Assembly (NCBI RefSeq): GCF_046097095.1
Contig: NZ_CP175698.1
Coordinates: forward strand, 2,852,001 to 2,916,000
Direction of reading: 5' to 3'
DNA length: 64,000 nucleotides
DNA from: Natrinema sp046097095
Lineage (GTDB): Archaea > Halobacteriota > Halobacteria > Halobacteriales > Natrialbaceae
Shown: positions 1 through 7,995 of the stretch, piece by piece
Layout: each line of letters opens with the position of its first letter
Position numbering within the stretch: position 1 is the first letter of the stretch
The notes under the pieces: generated by a model
Told to the model about the DNA's origin: nothing
The model's input: the letters and a program-made list of their open reading frames with translations, nothing else
The model's database searches: none
Position numbers and translations under genes: made by a program

Positions 1-552
1 ATCGTCTCCCGGCCCGAAATCACGCCCGCGCAGGCCCCGCTGTACACGCTCGCGTCGGCGGTCGCGACGGCGACAGTGGCGCGCGAGGCCGGCGTCGACG
101 CCCGGATCAAGTGGCCCAACGACGTGGTCGTCCCCGTCGGTGACGACGGCGACTATCGGAAACTCGTGGGCATTCTCACGGAGATGGAAGGCGAAACGGA
201 CCGCGTGGAGTGGCTCATCGCCGGGATCGGCGTCAACGCTAACCTCGACGCCGACGGGCTCCCCGAGGGCGCAACCAGCGTCCGCAACGAGGCCGGCGAC
301 GTCGACCGTCGGACCTTCGTCCAGCGCTTACTCGAGGAGTTCGATCGCTATCGAACCGACCTCGACGCCGTCGTCCCCGCGTGGTGCGACCTAGCGCTGA
401 CGCTCGGCCAGCGCGTCCGGGTCGAGCGGCCGTCGGGCGAGATCGTCGGCGAGGCGGTCGACGTGACGGAGTCGGGGACGCTCGAGGTCGAGACCGACGA
501 CGGACGCGTGACGGTCTCGGCGGGCGACTGTGAACACCTACGCCCGATCTAA
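1..552 (+). CDS. birA: Biotin--protein ligase, catalytic part (5' end outside window)
   Basis: The frame is open from base 1 and ends at a TAA, so this is the C-terminal 183 residues of a longer protein. It carries the KWPND motif of the biotin protein ligase catalytic core (residues 37-41 of the visible part), followed by GxxxE and 'AGIGVNAN', which line the biotinyl-AMP site. The C-terminal part, with 'LGQRVRVE' and 'GEAVDV', fits the small SH3-like domain of BirA. The enzyme activates biotin with ATP and attaches it to carboxylase carrier domains. Whether an N-terminal DNA-binding domain exists cannot be seen. A biotin ECF transporter lies 7 kb downstream, which fits a biotin-scavenging chromosomal region. 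Confidence 0.93.
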   Translation: MVSRPEITPAQAPLYTLASAVATATVAREAGVDARIKWPNDVVVPVGDDGDYRKLVGILTEMEGETDRVEWLIAGIGVNANLDADGLPEGATSVRNEAGDVDRRTFVQRLLEEFDRYRTDLDAVVPAWCDLALTLGQRVRVERPSGEIVGEAVDVTESGTLEVETDDGRVTVSAGDCEHLRPI

Positions 553-573
553 GCCGGCGAGCTATCGCGGCGC

Positions 574-1050
574 TCACTCGACGGTGAGGGATTGCCGTTC
601 GGATCGGTCGTCGGGCGCGTCGGAATCGACCTGCACCGTGAGGACGGGAACCGACGCGCGCCGGACGACGCGCTCTGTAACGCTGCCGAGCAACAGTCGG
701 TCGATTCCGCCGCGACCGTGGGTTCCCATCACGACCAGGTCGCACTCGCTTGGGTCGGCCGCCTCGACGATGGCGTGACTCGGCGATCCCTCGCGTACGT
801 CGGTCTCGACCGTGACGCCGTCTGGTGCGAGCGCCGCGACCCGTTCGACCGCGGCTTGCCCTTCGTTGTGAAGCGCGTCGCTAATCCCTTCGAGTGCGGT
901 TTCCATGGAGAGGCCGCTGTAGCCGGTTACGTTGACCACGTAGAGCGCGCGGACGGTCGCGTCGTGGGTGTGCGCGAGCTCGAAGGCGTACTCGATCGCG
1001 CGCTCGCACTCCGGCGAGCCGTCGGTCGGGATGAGGATGCGGTCGTACAT
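574..1050 (-). CDS. Universal stress protein, UspA family
   Basis: The protein is about 158 residues and begins MYDRILIPTDGS, the usual UspA first strand. I chose this Met over an in-frame Met six codons upstream because the extra residues precede the conserved start. The C-terminal nucleotide-binding signature is intact: G-T-H-G-R-G-G-I-D-R-L-L-L-G-S, the G-x2-G-x9-G-S pattern of ATP-binding UspA proteins, followed by the last strand 'VPVLTV'. It is a soluble cytoplasmic alpha/beta protein that probably forms a dimer. The gene converges on the birA-like gene with about 20 bases between stops. Haloarchaea carry many paralogues, so the precise stress cannot be named. Confidence 0.92.
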   Translation of the reverse strand: MYDRILIPTDGSPECERAIEYAFELAHTHDATVRALYVVNVTGYSGLSMETALEGISDALHNEGQAAVERVAALAPDGVTVETDVREGSPSHAIVEAADPSECDLVVMGTHGRGGIDRLLLGSVTERVVRRASVPVLTVQVDSDAPDDRSERQSLTVE

Positions 1051-1192
1051 TGCGATACACGATAACATACAACAAGATCCTATATGAGCGTTGTCCCGCC
1101 GCGGGCGAGAGGGATCTCGACGGTCGTCCGCCGGCCAGCGACGGGTGCACGGAGGGGAAACGCTGATGCGGCCGCCCCGCTAACCGAAACCC

Positions 1193-1663
1193 ATGAGCGA
1201 CACGTCGTGGACCGATCGGATCGTCGGGGAGCGCATGACCGTCGATCAGGAGTTCGCCGCGCGGATCCGGGAGTCGCAGTTTTCAAACCAACAGTGGAGC
1301 CTGATCATGACCGCGACGGAGTTCGAGATCGAACACCCCGAAGATCCCGATCGAGCGCAGATCGTCGCCAACACGGACAACCTCGACGGTATCATCCCCG
1401 AACTCGAGAACGTCCAGACGGGAATGGGCGCGATGGCCGGCCAGTCCGGCGGCGGAGCCTCCGGCTCGAGCTCCTCGAGCGGCGGCGTCTTCGACTCGAT
1501 CATGGGTGCACTCGGGATGGGCGGCAACGGCGGCTCCGTCGAGAAGGAACGCCTCGAGGCGGCCGAACGCCTGACCCAGGAGTACGCGACGGAACTCCAG
1601 TCACACCTCGAGTCGAAGGGGCGGTGGGAAAGCGTTCGGCAGACCGTCGCCGACGGTAACTGA
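1193..1663 (+). CDS. Conserved haloarchaeal protein, DUF5799-like
   Basis: This is a 156-residue soluble acidic protein. Residues 1-80 look folded ('WTDRIVGERMTVDQEF', 'SNQQWSLIMTATEFEIE'). Residues about 80-110 are a Gly/Ser linker, and the C-terminal 45 residues are a charged helix ('KERLEAAERLTQEYATELQSHL'). There is no signal peptide or membrane segment. The sequence and layout recall the haloarchaea-restricted family annotated DUF5799; that assignment is from memory and not from a search. No function is known to me. It is a single gene on the plus strand with its own upstream region, not obviously in an operon. Confidence 0.75.
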   Translation: MSDTSWTDRIVGERMTVDQEFAARIRESQFSNQQWSLIMTATEFEIEHPEDPDRAQIVANTDNLDGIIPELENVQTGMGAMAGQSGGGASGSSSSSGGVFDSIMGALGMGGNGGSVEKERLEAAERLTQEYATELQSHLESKGRWESVRQTVADGN

Positions 1664-1722
1664 GCCGCGGCGTCGTCCGTTCGACGATCGCTGCCCCGGC
1701 ACGTCGGCGCTGCTCGCCAGCG

Positions 1723-1866
1723 TCAGTCGCCGGCGTGGAACAGCGTATACTCGCTCGTTTCGTAGATGTTGATGAGCTCGATCACGAGTTCGTCGTAGGA
1801 CTCGTCCTCGACGCGCAGTGCATCGAGCCGTTCGATCGTTTCTTCATCGAGCTCGACGGATGGAAT
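1723..1866 (-). CDS. Small haloarchaeal protein (DUF7557-like) with apparent ATT start
   Basis: The 47 codons read PSVELDEETIERLD, then a conserved 'RVEDESYDELVIELINIYE' core and 'TLFHAGD' at the end. This resembles a small antitoxin-like haloarchaeal family that I recall starting Met-Pro-x-Val-Glu-Leu-Asp. Here the codon at the expected Met position is ATT (1864-1866). No ATG or GTG lies in frame nearby; a TTG occurs nine codons upstream. A T-rich stretch about 28 bases upstream could be a TATA element for a leaderless transcript. Either ATT is the true start, the TTG is used, or the gene has lost its start codon. The fold, strand-helix-helix, resembles ribbon-helix-helix or VapB-type proteins. 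Confidence 0.6.
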   Translation of the reverse strand: MPSVELDEETIERLDALRVEDESYDELVIELINIYETSEYTLFHAGD

Positions 1867-1992
1867 ACGTGCATATTGGTTACCGACGGCCAAAAACGCG
1901 CGGGGTGGGTCGACAGCACCGTGCGATCGGCCGTCAGGTCGTTTCGGGCACAAGCCATAGCATCTATAGGGACGGTTCCCGACCGTAGGAGT

Positions 1993-2283
1993 ATGACCGA
2001 CGAAGTCAAGACGACGACCTTTTCGATCAGTTCCGAAGATGGCGCGGCCGACGAAGTGACGATTCCGGCGGGACTCGTCGACCTCGTCGCGGAGGGCGAC
2101 CAGAGCGATGCCGAGACGGTCGGCGACGTCATGCTGCTCTCCTTTGCCAGCCGCGCACACCACATCGTCCACCACGGTGAGGATACCGACGCGGAACTCG
2201 AGGCCCAGGAGGAAGCAGTGATGGACCTCTTCGAAGAGCGATTCGGCGTCACGTTCGGCGAGGCGACCGGCCACCAGCACTGA
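1993..2283 (+). CDS. Small conserved hypothetical protein
   Basis: A 96-residue acidic protein begins MTDEVKTTTFSIS. I chose this ATG because the acidic, low-complexity character and normal haloarchaeal codon use begin here, while the in-frame upstream extension is antisense to the neighbouring small gene and looks non-coding. A strand-rich first half ('DEVTIPAGLVDLVAEGD') is followed by a helical second half ('VGDVMLLSFASRAHHIVHHGED', 'EAQEEAVMDLFEERFGVTF'). There are two His-His pairs but no recognised metal site. It is divergent from the 47-codon gene, with about 126 bases between them holding both promoters. I do not recognise a function; similar small proteins are common in haloarchaea. 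Confidence 0.72.
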   Translation: MTDEVKTTTFSISSEDGAADEVTIPAGLVDLVAEGDQSDAETVGDVMLLSFASRAHHIVHHGEDTDAELEAQEEAVMDLFEERFGVTFGEATGHQH

Positions 2284-2392
2284 CAAGCCCACCGTATCGA
2301 TCGTCGTATCGAGGGTACCAGCTCGATTTTCCGAACGGAATCGCGGCAGCGCTCGACGAGCAAACTGGAGCTCGAGCGAACGCTGACGCCAC

Positions 2393-5300
2393 TTAGCCGC
2401 CACCGCCGTCGGGTGGCCCAGCAGGTTCGGCGTTACCGTCCCCTTCTGGCGGCCCTGTTTCCTCCGGCGGCCCGGGCTCTTCAGGTGGCCCTGGCTCTTC
2501 GGGTGGCCCGGGGTCTTCGGGCGGTCCCGACTCTGCACCATCGTCTGTCTCTGCAGGTTCCGGCGCGGCCGCTTCGATCGTCACCGAGGCCTGATCGTCG
2601 GCGGTCGCGACCGTGTGCGTCGACGTTCCCGCCGGGAGCTGTACCGAAAACGTGAGCGTCGCCGTCTGTCCGCCCGTGAGTGTCACGGGCGTTTCGGCGG
2701 CCACCCGACCGTCGACGCTGTAGGTCACCGTCTCCGTTCCCTCGAGATCGCCCTCGTTCTCGATCGTCGCCGTTACCGTCACCTCCTCACCGGGTTGGCC
2801 GGCGTCGGACACCGAAACGTCTGCGACGGCGAACGACGCCGGTTCGCCGCTCGGCTCGATTGTCACCGTCGTCTCGGCCGTTTGGTTCGCGGTCGACACC
2901 GCGACCGGGTACTCGCCCGGCTCGAGGGTCGCCGTCTCGGCACGCAGCGTGACCGGCTCGGACTGGCCAGGCTCGAGCGAGATACCCGTCGTATCGACGG
3001 GAGTCCCACCGATCGAGAGCGTCACGTTCTGCGTGCCGGTCTCGCCGCCGACGTTCTCGACCTCGGCCTCGACCGCGAGCGGCTCACCTCGTGTGACGGG
3101 GCCGTTCGTGCTCGCGATCGAGACGCCGAACGACGCCGGTTCGACGGCCTCCTCGACGGTGATCGTGGTCTCTGCCGTCTCGTTGGCGGTCGACACCGCG
3201 ACCGAATGCTCGCCGAGCCCGAGGTCGGTGCTGTCCGCCGTGAGCGACACCGTCTCCGTCTGACCGGGCTCGAGCGAGACCGTCGTCGCGTTGACGACGG
3301 CATCATCGACCGCGAGCGAGACGTTCTGCGTTCCGTTTTCGCCGCCGACGTTTGCCACCTGAGCCTCGACCGCGAGTGGCTCACCTCGCGTGACTGGATC
3401 GTTCGTCCCCGCGATTTCGACGCCGAACGCGGCCGGATCGGCCGACTTGAGTTCGCCGGCGGGCGGCGTCGCCGCGGTCAGAGGCTCCTCGTAGCCGAAG
3501 TGCGAGAGGTCGACCTGCCAGACGAGGCGCTCGTCGTCGCTTTCGGGCGTCCACTTGACGGTGAACGTGTGCCGGCCGGGCTCGAGGCCGTCTGGCGGCC
3601 GGGCGGTCGTCGTTCCCTCGACGAACTCGCTGTCGACGGCCAGCGAGGCGTCGTTCGGGTTCTCGTAGCCGAACGTCACGTTGATGCCGTCCTCTGTCGG
3701 GGTCGTCTCGACAACGGAGAGCGAGGGGCGCTCTGGTCGGATCGAATCGAGACACGCCTCGTCGGGGTTCGGATAGTCGATACCGCCGACGCGCGCCGCC
3801 TCGGGTGAGCTGATTCCGGAAATATACGTCCCGAAGGTGCCGTAGTCGGGTACCTCGACGATCACCCGATCGCCGTCGGTCGTAACGTCGCGTTCGTCGC
3901 CGATCTGGAAGACGATCGTCCCGTCGAACGGCGCTTCGACGTCCTCGCCGACGGTGATCATGTCCTCGACGATCGTGTTTCCGAAACCGCCACCGGTGTA
4001 AAAGCCCGTGCTCGCGGCGACTCGGTCGCCCGCCTCGAGCGAGGCGTCGACTGTCGCGTACGTGCAGTTGACGAACGTCACGTCGAACCGTCTGAGCCCG
4101 CCGTCGACCGTGTATCCGACGGTATCGGTCGCGAGGACGGTGCCGTCGTCCGCGTCGATGACGGCCACCTCGAGCGTCGAATTCGATTCGAGCGGCGGCT
4201 CCAGGGGGAACTCGAGCGGGCCGATCGTCTCGTTCGCGTCGAAGGCCTCGGTCGCTGTAAGTTGCGTCCCGTTCTCGCCGGTGACCGTGAGCGCGTAGTC
4301 GACGGACGCGTTGGCCTGCGTGATCGTGATCGTCTCACCGTCGCCCGTCTGGTCGGCCACCGAGAGGTTCGCCGTCGGCCGGTCGGGGGCCGGCTCCGCG
4401 AGGCCGTACGCGATCGTCTCGGTCGCCAGCACCGCGTCGTCAGCCGCGGCGCGGACGGACACCTCGACGGTCGCGTTCGCCTCGATCGGCGGGTCGAGTT
4501 CGAGGACCGCGCCGGTGGCCGTCGAGTTCGCCTCGAACACCTCGCTGTCGACGCGCTGCCCGTCGTACTCGGCCGCGATCACGTACGGGACGGACGCGCT
4601 CGCCGCGTCGACCGCGAGCGTCTCACCGCTGCCGGTCTGGTTATCGACCGAGATCACCGCCCTGGGGCCCTCGGCTGCAAGGGAGTATTCGATCGTCTCG
4701 TTCGCGAGTTCCTCGCCGTCGGCCGCCGCGACGACGGCCACCTCGAGCGTCGCGTTCTCGGCGAGTGGCGGCTCGAGATCGACCGTCTCGTTTGCGACCG
4801 CCTCGCCGGCCGCGATCGGCTCGGTCGCTGCGAGCCGCGTGCCGTTTTCGTGAGTGACGGTGAGCGCGTAGTCGACGGACGCGTTCGCTTCGTCGACCGT
4901 CAGGCTCGAGCCGGAACCGGTCTGGTCGGCGACCGACAGCGATCCGGTAGCTTCGTCGGTCCCTTCGGAGACTGTCACGAACGCACCGCCGAGAGCCGGC
5001 GCACCGGCACCGGTGACGTACGGCGGGTCCGTCTCGCCCCCGGAGTCGACGTAGTCGAACGTCTCGTCACCGTCCGTGTCGTGGTGGGCGACCGCCACGA
5101 CCGCCGCGCTCTCCGCCAGCGGCTCGTCGAGTTCGATCGTGACGTTCTCGTGGGTGCCGGCCTCGAGGAAGCGCGAGACCCCGATCACGCGCTCCGGATC
5201 GGTACCGACGGCGACGCCCCCGTAGACGGCCACGAAGCCGCCCTCGGAGAGCGAGACTTCCTCGACCGTGATCCGCTGGCCGTCGGACGTCTGGTCCGCG

Positions 5301-6973
5301 AAGTCGATCGAGGCCGTCCCCTCGAGCCGGTCGACCGTCTCGATCCGCTGGACGACGGTGACCTCGACGCGCTGGCTGATGACCGTCGCGTCGTCGGTCT
5401 CCTCTTGGACCGCGTAGGCGGTCGCGTCGGCGGCGGTCTCAGCGGTCACCCGCTGGAGTTGCTGGACGCTGATCCGCTGTGTCTGGACGACGTCGGCGGT
5501 CTCCGTACAGGCGAGTCGTGCCGCCGTCTGGATCTGCTCGACCGTCGCCGCCTGAGACTGCGTGAGCGCACCGCTTGCCCCGCCTCGCGCGAGAGACTGG
5601 ATCTGCGTGATCCCGACGAGTTGTGTCTGGGTCACCGCGCCCTCGCCGGCCCCGGCCGCGGCGGCCTGAACCTGCTCGGCGGTCACCGTCTGCCGCTGGA
5701 CCGCGGACGTGACCGCGCCCTCCGCGGCCCCGACCGCGGCGTGCTGGATCTGCCCGATCGAGACGACCTGGCGCTGGACCAGCACGCCGCTTGCGCTCCC
5801 GGTCGCCGCGGCGTGGATCTGCTCGACCGTCGCCTCCTGACTCTGGGCGATCGCACCCTTCGCCGCGCCGAAGGACGCCTCCTGAACCTGCGTAATCGAG
5901 AGCCGTTGGTACTGCTCGAGTCGGGTCGTCCGGAGCTGCGTCAGCGAGCCACGACTCGCGCCGCGGGCCGCTGCCTGGGTCTGACGGACCGACACCCGCT
6001 GTTGCTGGACGAGCGCGCCTTTCGCCGCGCCGGCGGCAGCCTTCTGGACCTGCTTGATCGTCACCCGCTGGCGTTGCTCGACGTCGGCGCGCTGGTCCTG
6101 ACGCGCGTCGAGTTGTGTCTGACTGACGTTCGCGTGCGTCGCCCCGTCGATCGCGCCGGCTGCGGCACCCGCCGCCGCGTGCTGGACGTGCTCGAGGGAC
6201 ACCCGCTGGCGCTGTTCGGCCGCGACGCGCTGGTACTGCGTCAGGACGCCGTAAGCGGACCCCTGGGCGGCCTCCTGGATCGTCGGTACCGTCCCGACGT
6301 CGTTCGCGCCCGCTTCCTTCGCGGCACCCGCGGCCGCACCCCTGCACGCGACCTGAATCTGTTCGCCGGTCACGCGCTGACTCTGTGCGAGCCCGCCATG
6401 GGCCGCGCCCCAGGTCGCGCTCTGGAGCTGGGTCGCGTTCACCGACTGGGCCTGTGAGAGCCCGCCGCCGGTCGCCCCCGCGACCGCGTGCTGGAGCTGG
6501 GTCGCGTTCACCGACTGTTTCTGGATCAGCGCGCCGTGGACGGCACCCGCCGTCGCCGCCTGCACCTGCTCTGCCGCGACGGTCTGGTGCTGGGTCACCG
6601 CCGCGCGAGCGCCCTCGAGCGCCGCCGCTCGCTGTTCCTGTGTCACGTTGATTCCCTGCGCTTGGACGAGTTCGACACCCTCCGCGACGCCCGCCTCGAC
6701 GGGCGTATCGTTCGGCTCCTGCATCGTCTCCTGGTCGGTTTCACCGGCATCCGACGCCGACTCCTCATCGAACGTCACCAGTTCGAACGCGGGCTCGGCG
6801 GGCGGCGACTCGTTTTGCACGACGGCCGCCTCGAGCGAGGTCGGCGAACCGTCGGTCGCCTCGCCGACGGCGGCTCGCCCGGTACCGCCGCCAAGTAGCG
6901 GCAGCGCGACGGCACTCCCGACCAGCGCGGCCGCCACCAAGATGACGGACGCGGTCGTCCGACACCGATTCAT
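2393..6973 (-). CDS. Giant secreted surface protein with Q/A repeats, DUF7282-like and CARDB-like domains
   Basis: This is a 1,526-residue protein. Residues 1-36 form a Sec-type signal peptide (basic start, then 'ASVILVAAALVGSAVALPLL'). Residues about 108-523 hold some sixteen roughly 23-residue units with consensus V-x-x-x-Q-x-Q-x-A-A-x-G-A-A-x-G-A-L-x-Q-x-Q. From about 550 to 980 there are four related beta-sandwich units, each starting near 'F/V-A-D-Q-T-x-x-G'; the first resembles DUF7282 ('GGFVAVYGG'). A distinct region follows with Cys and Tyr residues. Three CARDB-like domains start near residues 1181, 1278 and 1376 ('TRGEPLAVEAQVANVGG'). The C-terminal 50 residues repeat P-P-E-E-P-G and end in Gly. 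I see no PGF-CTERM motif or C-terminal membrane anchor, so retention at the surface is unexplained. Adhesion or surface layering is an inference. Confidence 0.88.
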   Translation of the reverse strand: MNRCRTTASVILVAAALVGSAVALPLLGGGTGRAAVGEATDGSPTSLEAAVVQNESPPAEPAFELVTFDEESASDAGETDQETMQEPNDTPVEAGVAEGVELVQAQGINVTQEQRAAALEGARAAVTQHQTVAAEQVQAATAGAVHGALIQKQSVNATQLQHAVAGATGGGLSQAQSVNATQLQSATWGAAHGGLAQSQRVTGEQIQVACRGAAAGAAKEAGANDVGTVPTIQEAAQGSAYGVLTQYQRVAAEQRQRVSLEHVQHAAAGAAAGAIDGATHANVSQTQLDARQDQRADVEQRQRVTIKQVQKAAAGAAKGALVQQQRVSVRQTQAAARGASRGSLTQLRTTRLEQYQRLSITQVQEASFGAAKGAIAQSQEATVEQIHAAATGSASGVLVQRQVVSIGQIQHAAVGAAEGAVTSAVQRQTVTAEQVQAAAAGAGEGAVTQTQLVGITQIQSLARGGASGALTQSQAATVEQIQTAARLACTETADVVQTQRISVQQLQRVTAETAADATAYAVQEETDDATVISQRVEVTVVQRIETVDRLEGTASIDFADQTSDGQRITVEEVSLSEGGFVAVYGGVAVGTDPERVIGVSRFLEAGTHENVTIELDEPLAESAAVVAVAHHDTDGDETFDYVDSGGETDPPYVTGAGAPALGGAFVTVSEGTDEATGSLSVADQTGSGSSLTVDEANASVDYALTVTHENGTRLAATEPIAAGEAVANETVDLEPPLAENATLEVAVVAAADGEELANETIEYSLAAEGPRAVISVDNQTGSGETLAVDAASASVPYVIAAEYDGQRVDSEVFEANSTATGAVLELDPPIEANATVEVSVRAAADDAVLATETIAYGLAEPAPDRPTANLSVADQTGDGETITITQANASVDYALTVTGENGTQLTATEAFDANETIGPLEFPLEPPLESNSTLEVAVIDADDGTVLATDTVGYTVDGGLRRFDVTFVNCTYATVDASLEAGDRVAASTGFYTGGGFGNTIVEDMITVGEDVEAPFDGTIVFQIGDERDVTTDGDRVIVEVPDYGTFGTYISGISSPEAARVGGIDYPNPDEACLDSIRPERPSLSVVETTPTEDGINVTFGYENPNDASLAVDSEFVEGTTTARPPDGLEPGRHTFTVKWTPESDDERLVWQVDLSHFGYEEPLTAATPPAGELKSADPAAFGVEIAGTNDPVTRGEPLAVEAQVANVGGENGTQNVSLAVDDAVVNATTVSLEPGQTETVSLTADSTDLGLGEHSVAVSTANETAETTITVEEAVEPASFGVSIASTNGPVTRGEPLAVEAEVENVGGETGTQNVTLSIGGTPVDTTGISLEPGQSEPVTLRAETATLEPGEYPVAVSTANQTAETTVTIEPSGEPASFAVADVSVSDAGQPGEEVTVTATIENEGDLEGTETVTYSVDGRVAAETPVTLTGGQTATLTFSVQLPAGTSTHTVATADDQASVTIEAAAPEPAETDDGAESGPPEDPGPPEEPGPPEEPGPPEETGPPEGDGNAEPAGPPDGGGG
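5405..6652 (-). repeat. Sixteen degenerate ~69-bp (23-residue) coding repeats
   Basis: Within the surface protein gene, codons about 108-523 form a tandem array with a 23-residue period. Well-aligned consecutive units begin VAAEQVQ, VNATQLQ, VNATQLQ and VTGEQIQ, each followed by a small-residue stretch (A-x-x-G-A-x-x-G) and a Q-x-Q pair. Some units carry short insertions, including near units 5-7 and in unit 9. At DNA level the copies are diverged, so the array is old and not a recent slippage product. The alternation of a Gln-rich edge with Ala/Gly helix-like or strand-like segments suggests an elongated solenoid stalk; that is an inference from periodicity. Confidence 0.85.
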
Positions 6974-7342
6974 TCGTCGGCCCCTCCGACACCCGCGTCC
7001 GCGAACGCCGTTTCGCTACCCCCATGCCCCACTCCTGATTTCGCCCCGTCTCGACCCCGAACGCCGGGTTTTGGACTACCGATTCCCATTTTCCCACCAC
7101 GGGACCGAACGACCGCATAAGACCGCCGGTCGTTTCAGTTAGCGGACCGAGGAAATACGGTATTACTGCGGGTCGTTAGTCAACCGACGGTCGTAGACGG
7201 CCGATCGACGCCTCTACCGCACCTCTCCGACGGACCGGGAGTCGGCGAAACCATCACCGACGCTGAGAGGAAGCGGTCTGTTTCGCGTCAGCCGGGATAT
7301 CGACAGTGCCGACGGAATATGTCGTTTTACTCACTGCTCGTC
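6974..7342. other. Intergenic region between surface protein and bioY
   Basis: About 370 bases separate the divergently transcribed surface-protein gene and bioY. I find no credible coding frame here; the open frames are shadows. It must contain the promoter of the surface-protein gene, but no strong TATA box stands out at the expected distance from its ATG. The part next to bioY holds the inverted repeat annotated separately. Confidence 0.5.
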
Positions 7343-7346
7343 TCGG

Positions 7347-7370
7347 AAACCGAAGTATTCATTCCGGTTT
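7347..7370 (+). promoter_or_regulatory. Candidate bioY operator: AAACCG-N12-CGGTTT
   Basis: A perfect 6-bp inverted repeat lies 18 bases upstream of the bioY ATG. The 12-base spacer contains TATTCA about 30 bases from the ATG, the position of a TATA box for a leaderless haloarchaeal transcript. A regulator binding both arms would cover the TBP site. Control by biotin is an inference from the downstream genes. Confidence 0.4.
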
Positions 7371-7388
7371 ACGAGAGAGGGGTGGGGT

Positions 7389-7970
7389 ATGGCAACGGAT
7401 CAACGTTCGGTCGAACTCGTCGACGACGACGTTATCAAGCCCTTTGCACGGGCGGCCGTTCTCGCAGCGCTGCTGGGAGCGACCGTCTTCGTCGGATCGA
7501 TTCCGATCCCGTTTTCGCCGGTCCCGGTGTCGCTTGGGGTGCTCGTCGTCTATCTTACGGGGCTCTACCTCGGCCCCTTCTGGGGGGCGGTCTCGATCTT
7601 GCTGTACCTGACCGCCGGTGCAGTCGGACTCCCCGTCTTCGCCAATCGTGCCGCCGGAATCGGCGTCCTCATCGGCGACAGCGCCGGCTATCTCTGGTCG
7701 TATCCGATCGCGGTCATGTTGATCGGAGCCGTCGTCCGTTGGCGGAGCGAAGCCGGCGATCCCGCCGAGCTGTCGCGGCCGGTCCTCGTCGCGACGCTGC
7801 TCGCGGCGCTGACCGTCATCTATCTCCTCGGAGCCGCCTGGCTCGGCTACGTCCTCGACCTGACCCCTATCAAAGCCGCCGAACTCGGCATCCTTCCGTT
7901 CATCCCGGGCGATCTCATCAAAATCGCGGCCGCGGTCGCCATCGTCGAGGGCGGACGCATCGCTACATGA
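7389..7970 (+). CDS. bioY: BioY, biotin-binding S component of ECF transporter
   Basis: This is a 193-residue membrane protein with about six hydrophobic helices. Typical BioY features are visible: 'FSPVPVSLGVLVVYLTGLYLG', the helix with 'GAVGLPVFAN', a 'GIGVLIGDSAGYLWSYP' segment near residues 93-110, and the C-terminal 'ILPFIPGDLIKIAAAV', which carries the conserved Pro-Gly-Asp of the family. BioY captures biotin outside the cell and, with an ATPase and EcfT, imports it. The gene is followed after 25 bases by the ATPase and then the EcfT gene, so all three form a dedicated biotin transporter operon. The ATG at 7389 follows a leaderless-type promoter spacing. Length matches the family. Confidence 0.96.
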   Translation: MATDQRSVELVDDDVIKPFARAAVLAALLGATVFVGSIPIPFSPVPVSLGVLVVYLTGLYLGPFWGAVSILLYLTAGAVGLPVFANRAAGIGVLIGDSAGYLWSYPIAVMLIGAVVRWRSEAGDPAELSRPVLVATLLAALTVIYLLGAAWLGYVLDLTPIKAAELGILPFIPGDLIKIAAAVAIVEGGRIAT

Positions 7971-7995
7971 CGACGGACGATCAATCGCAGCACCG

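Noticed and set aside
4262..6457. 731-codon open frame antisense to the giant surface protein
   Set aside because: A GC-rich shadow frame with Arg/Leu/Asp repeats mirroring the sense repeats; the sense strand has a signal peptide and domains, so the antisense frame is not a gene.
5400..6660. Periodic repeats considered as a CRISPR-like array
   Set aside because: The period is about 69 bp, copies are diverged and all are in frame within a coding sequence with a 23-residue period; there is no direct-repeat identity or spacer structure.
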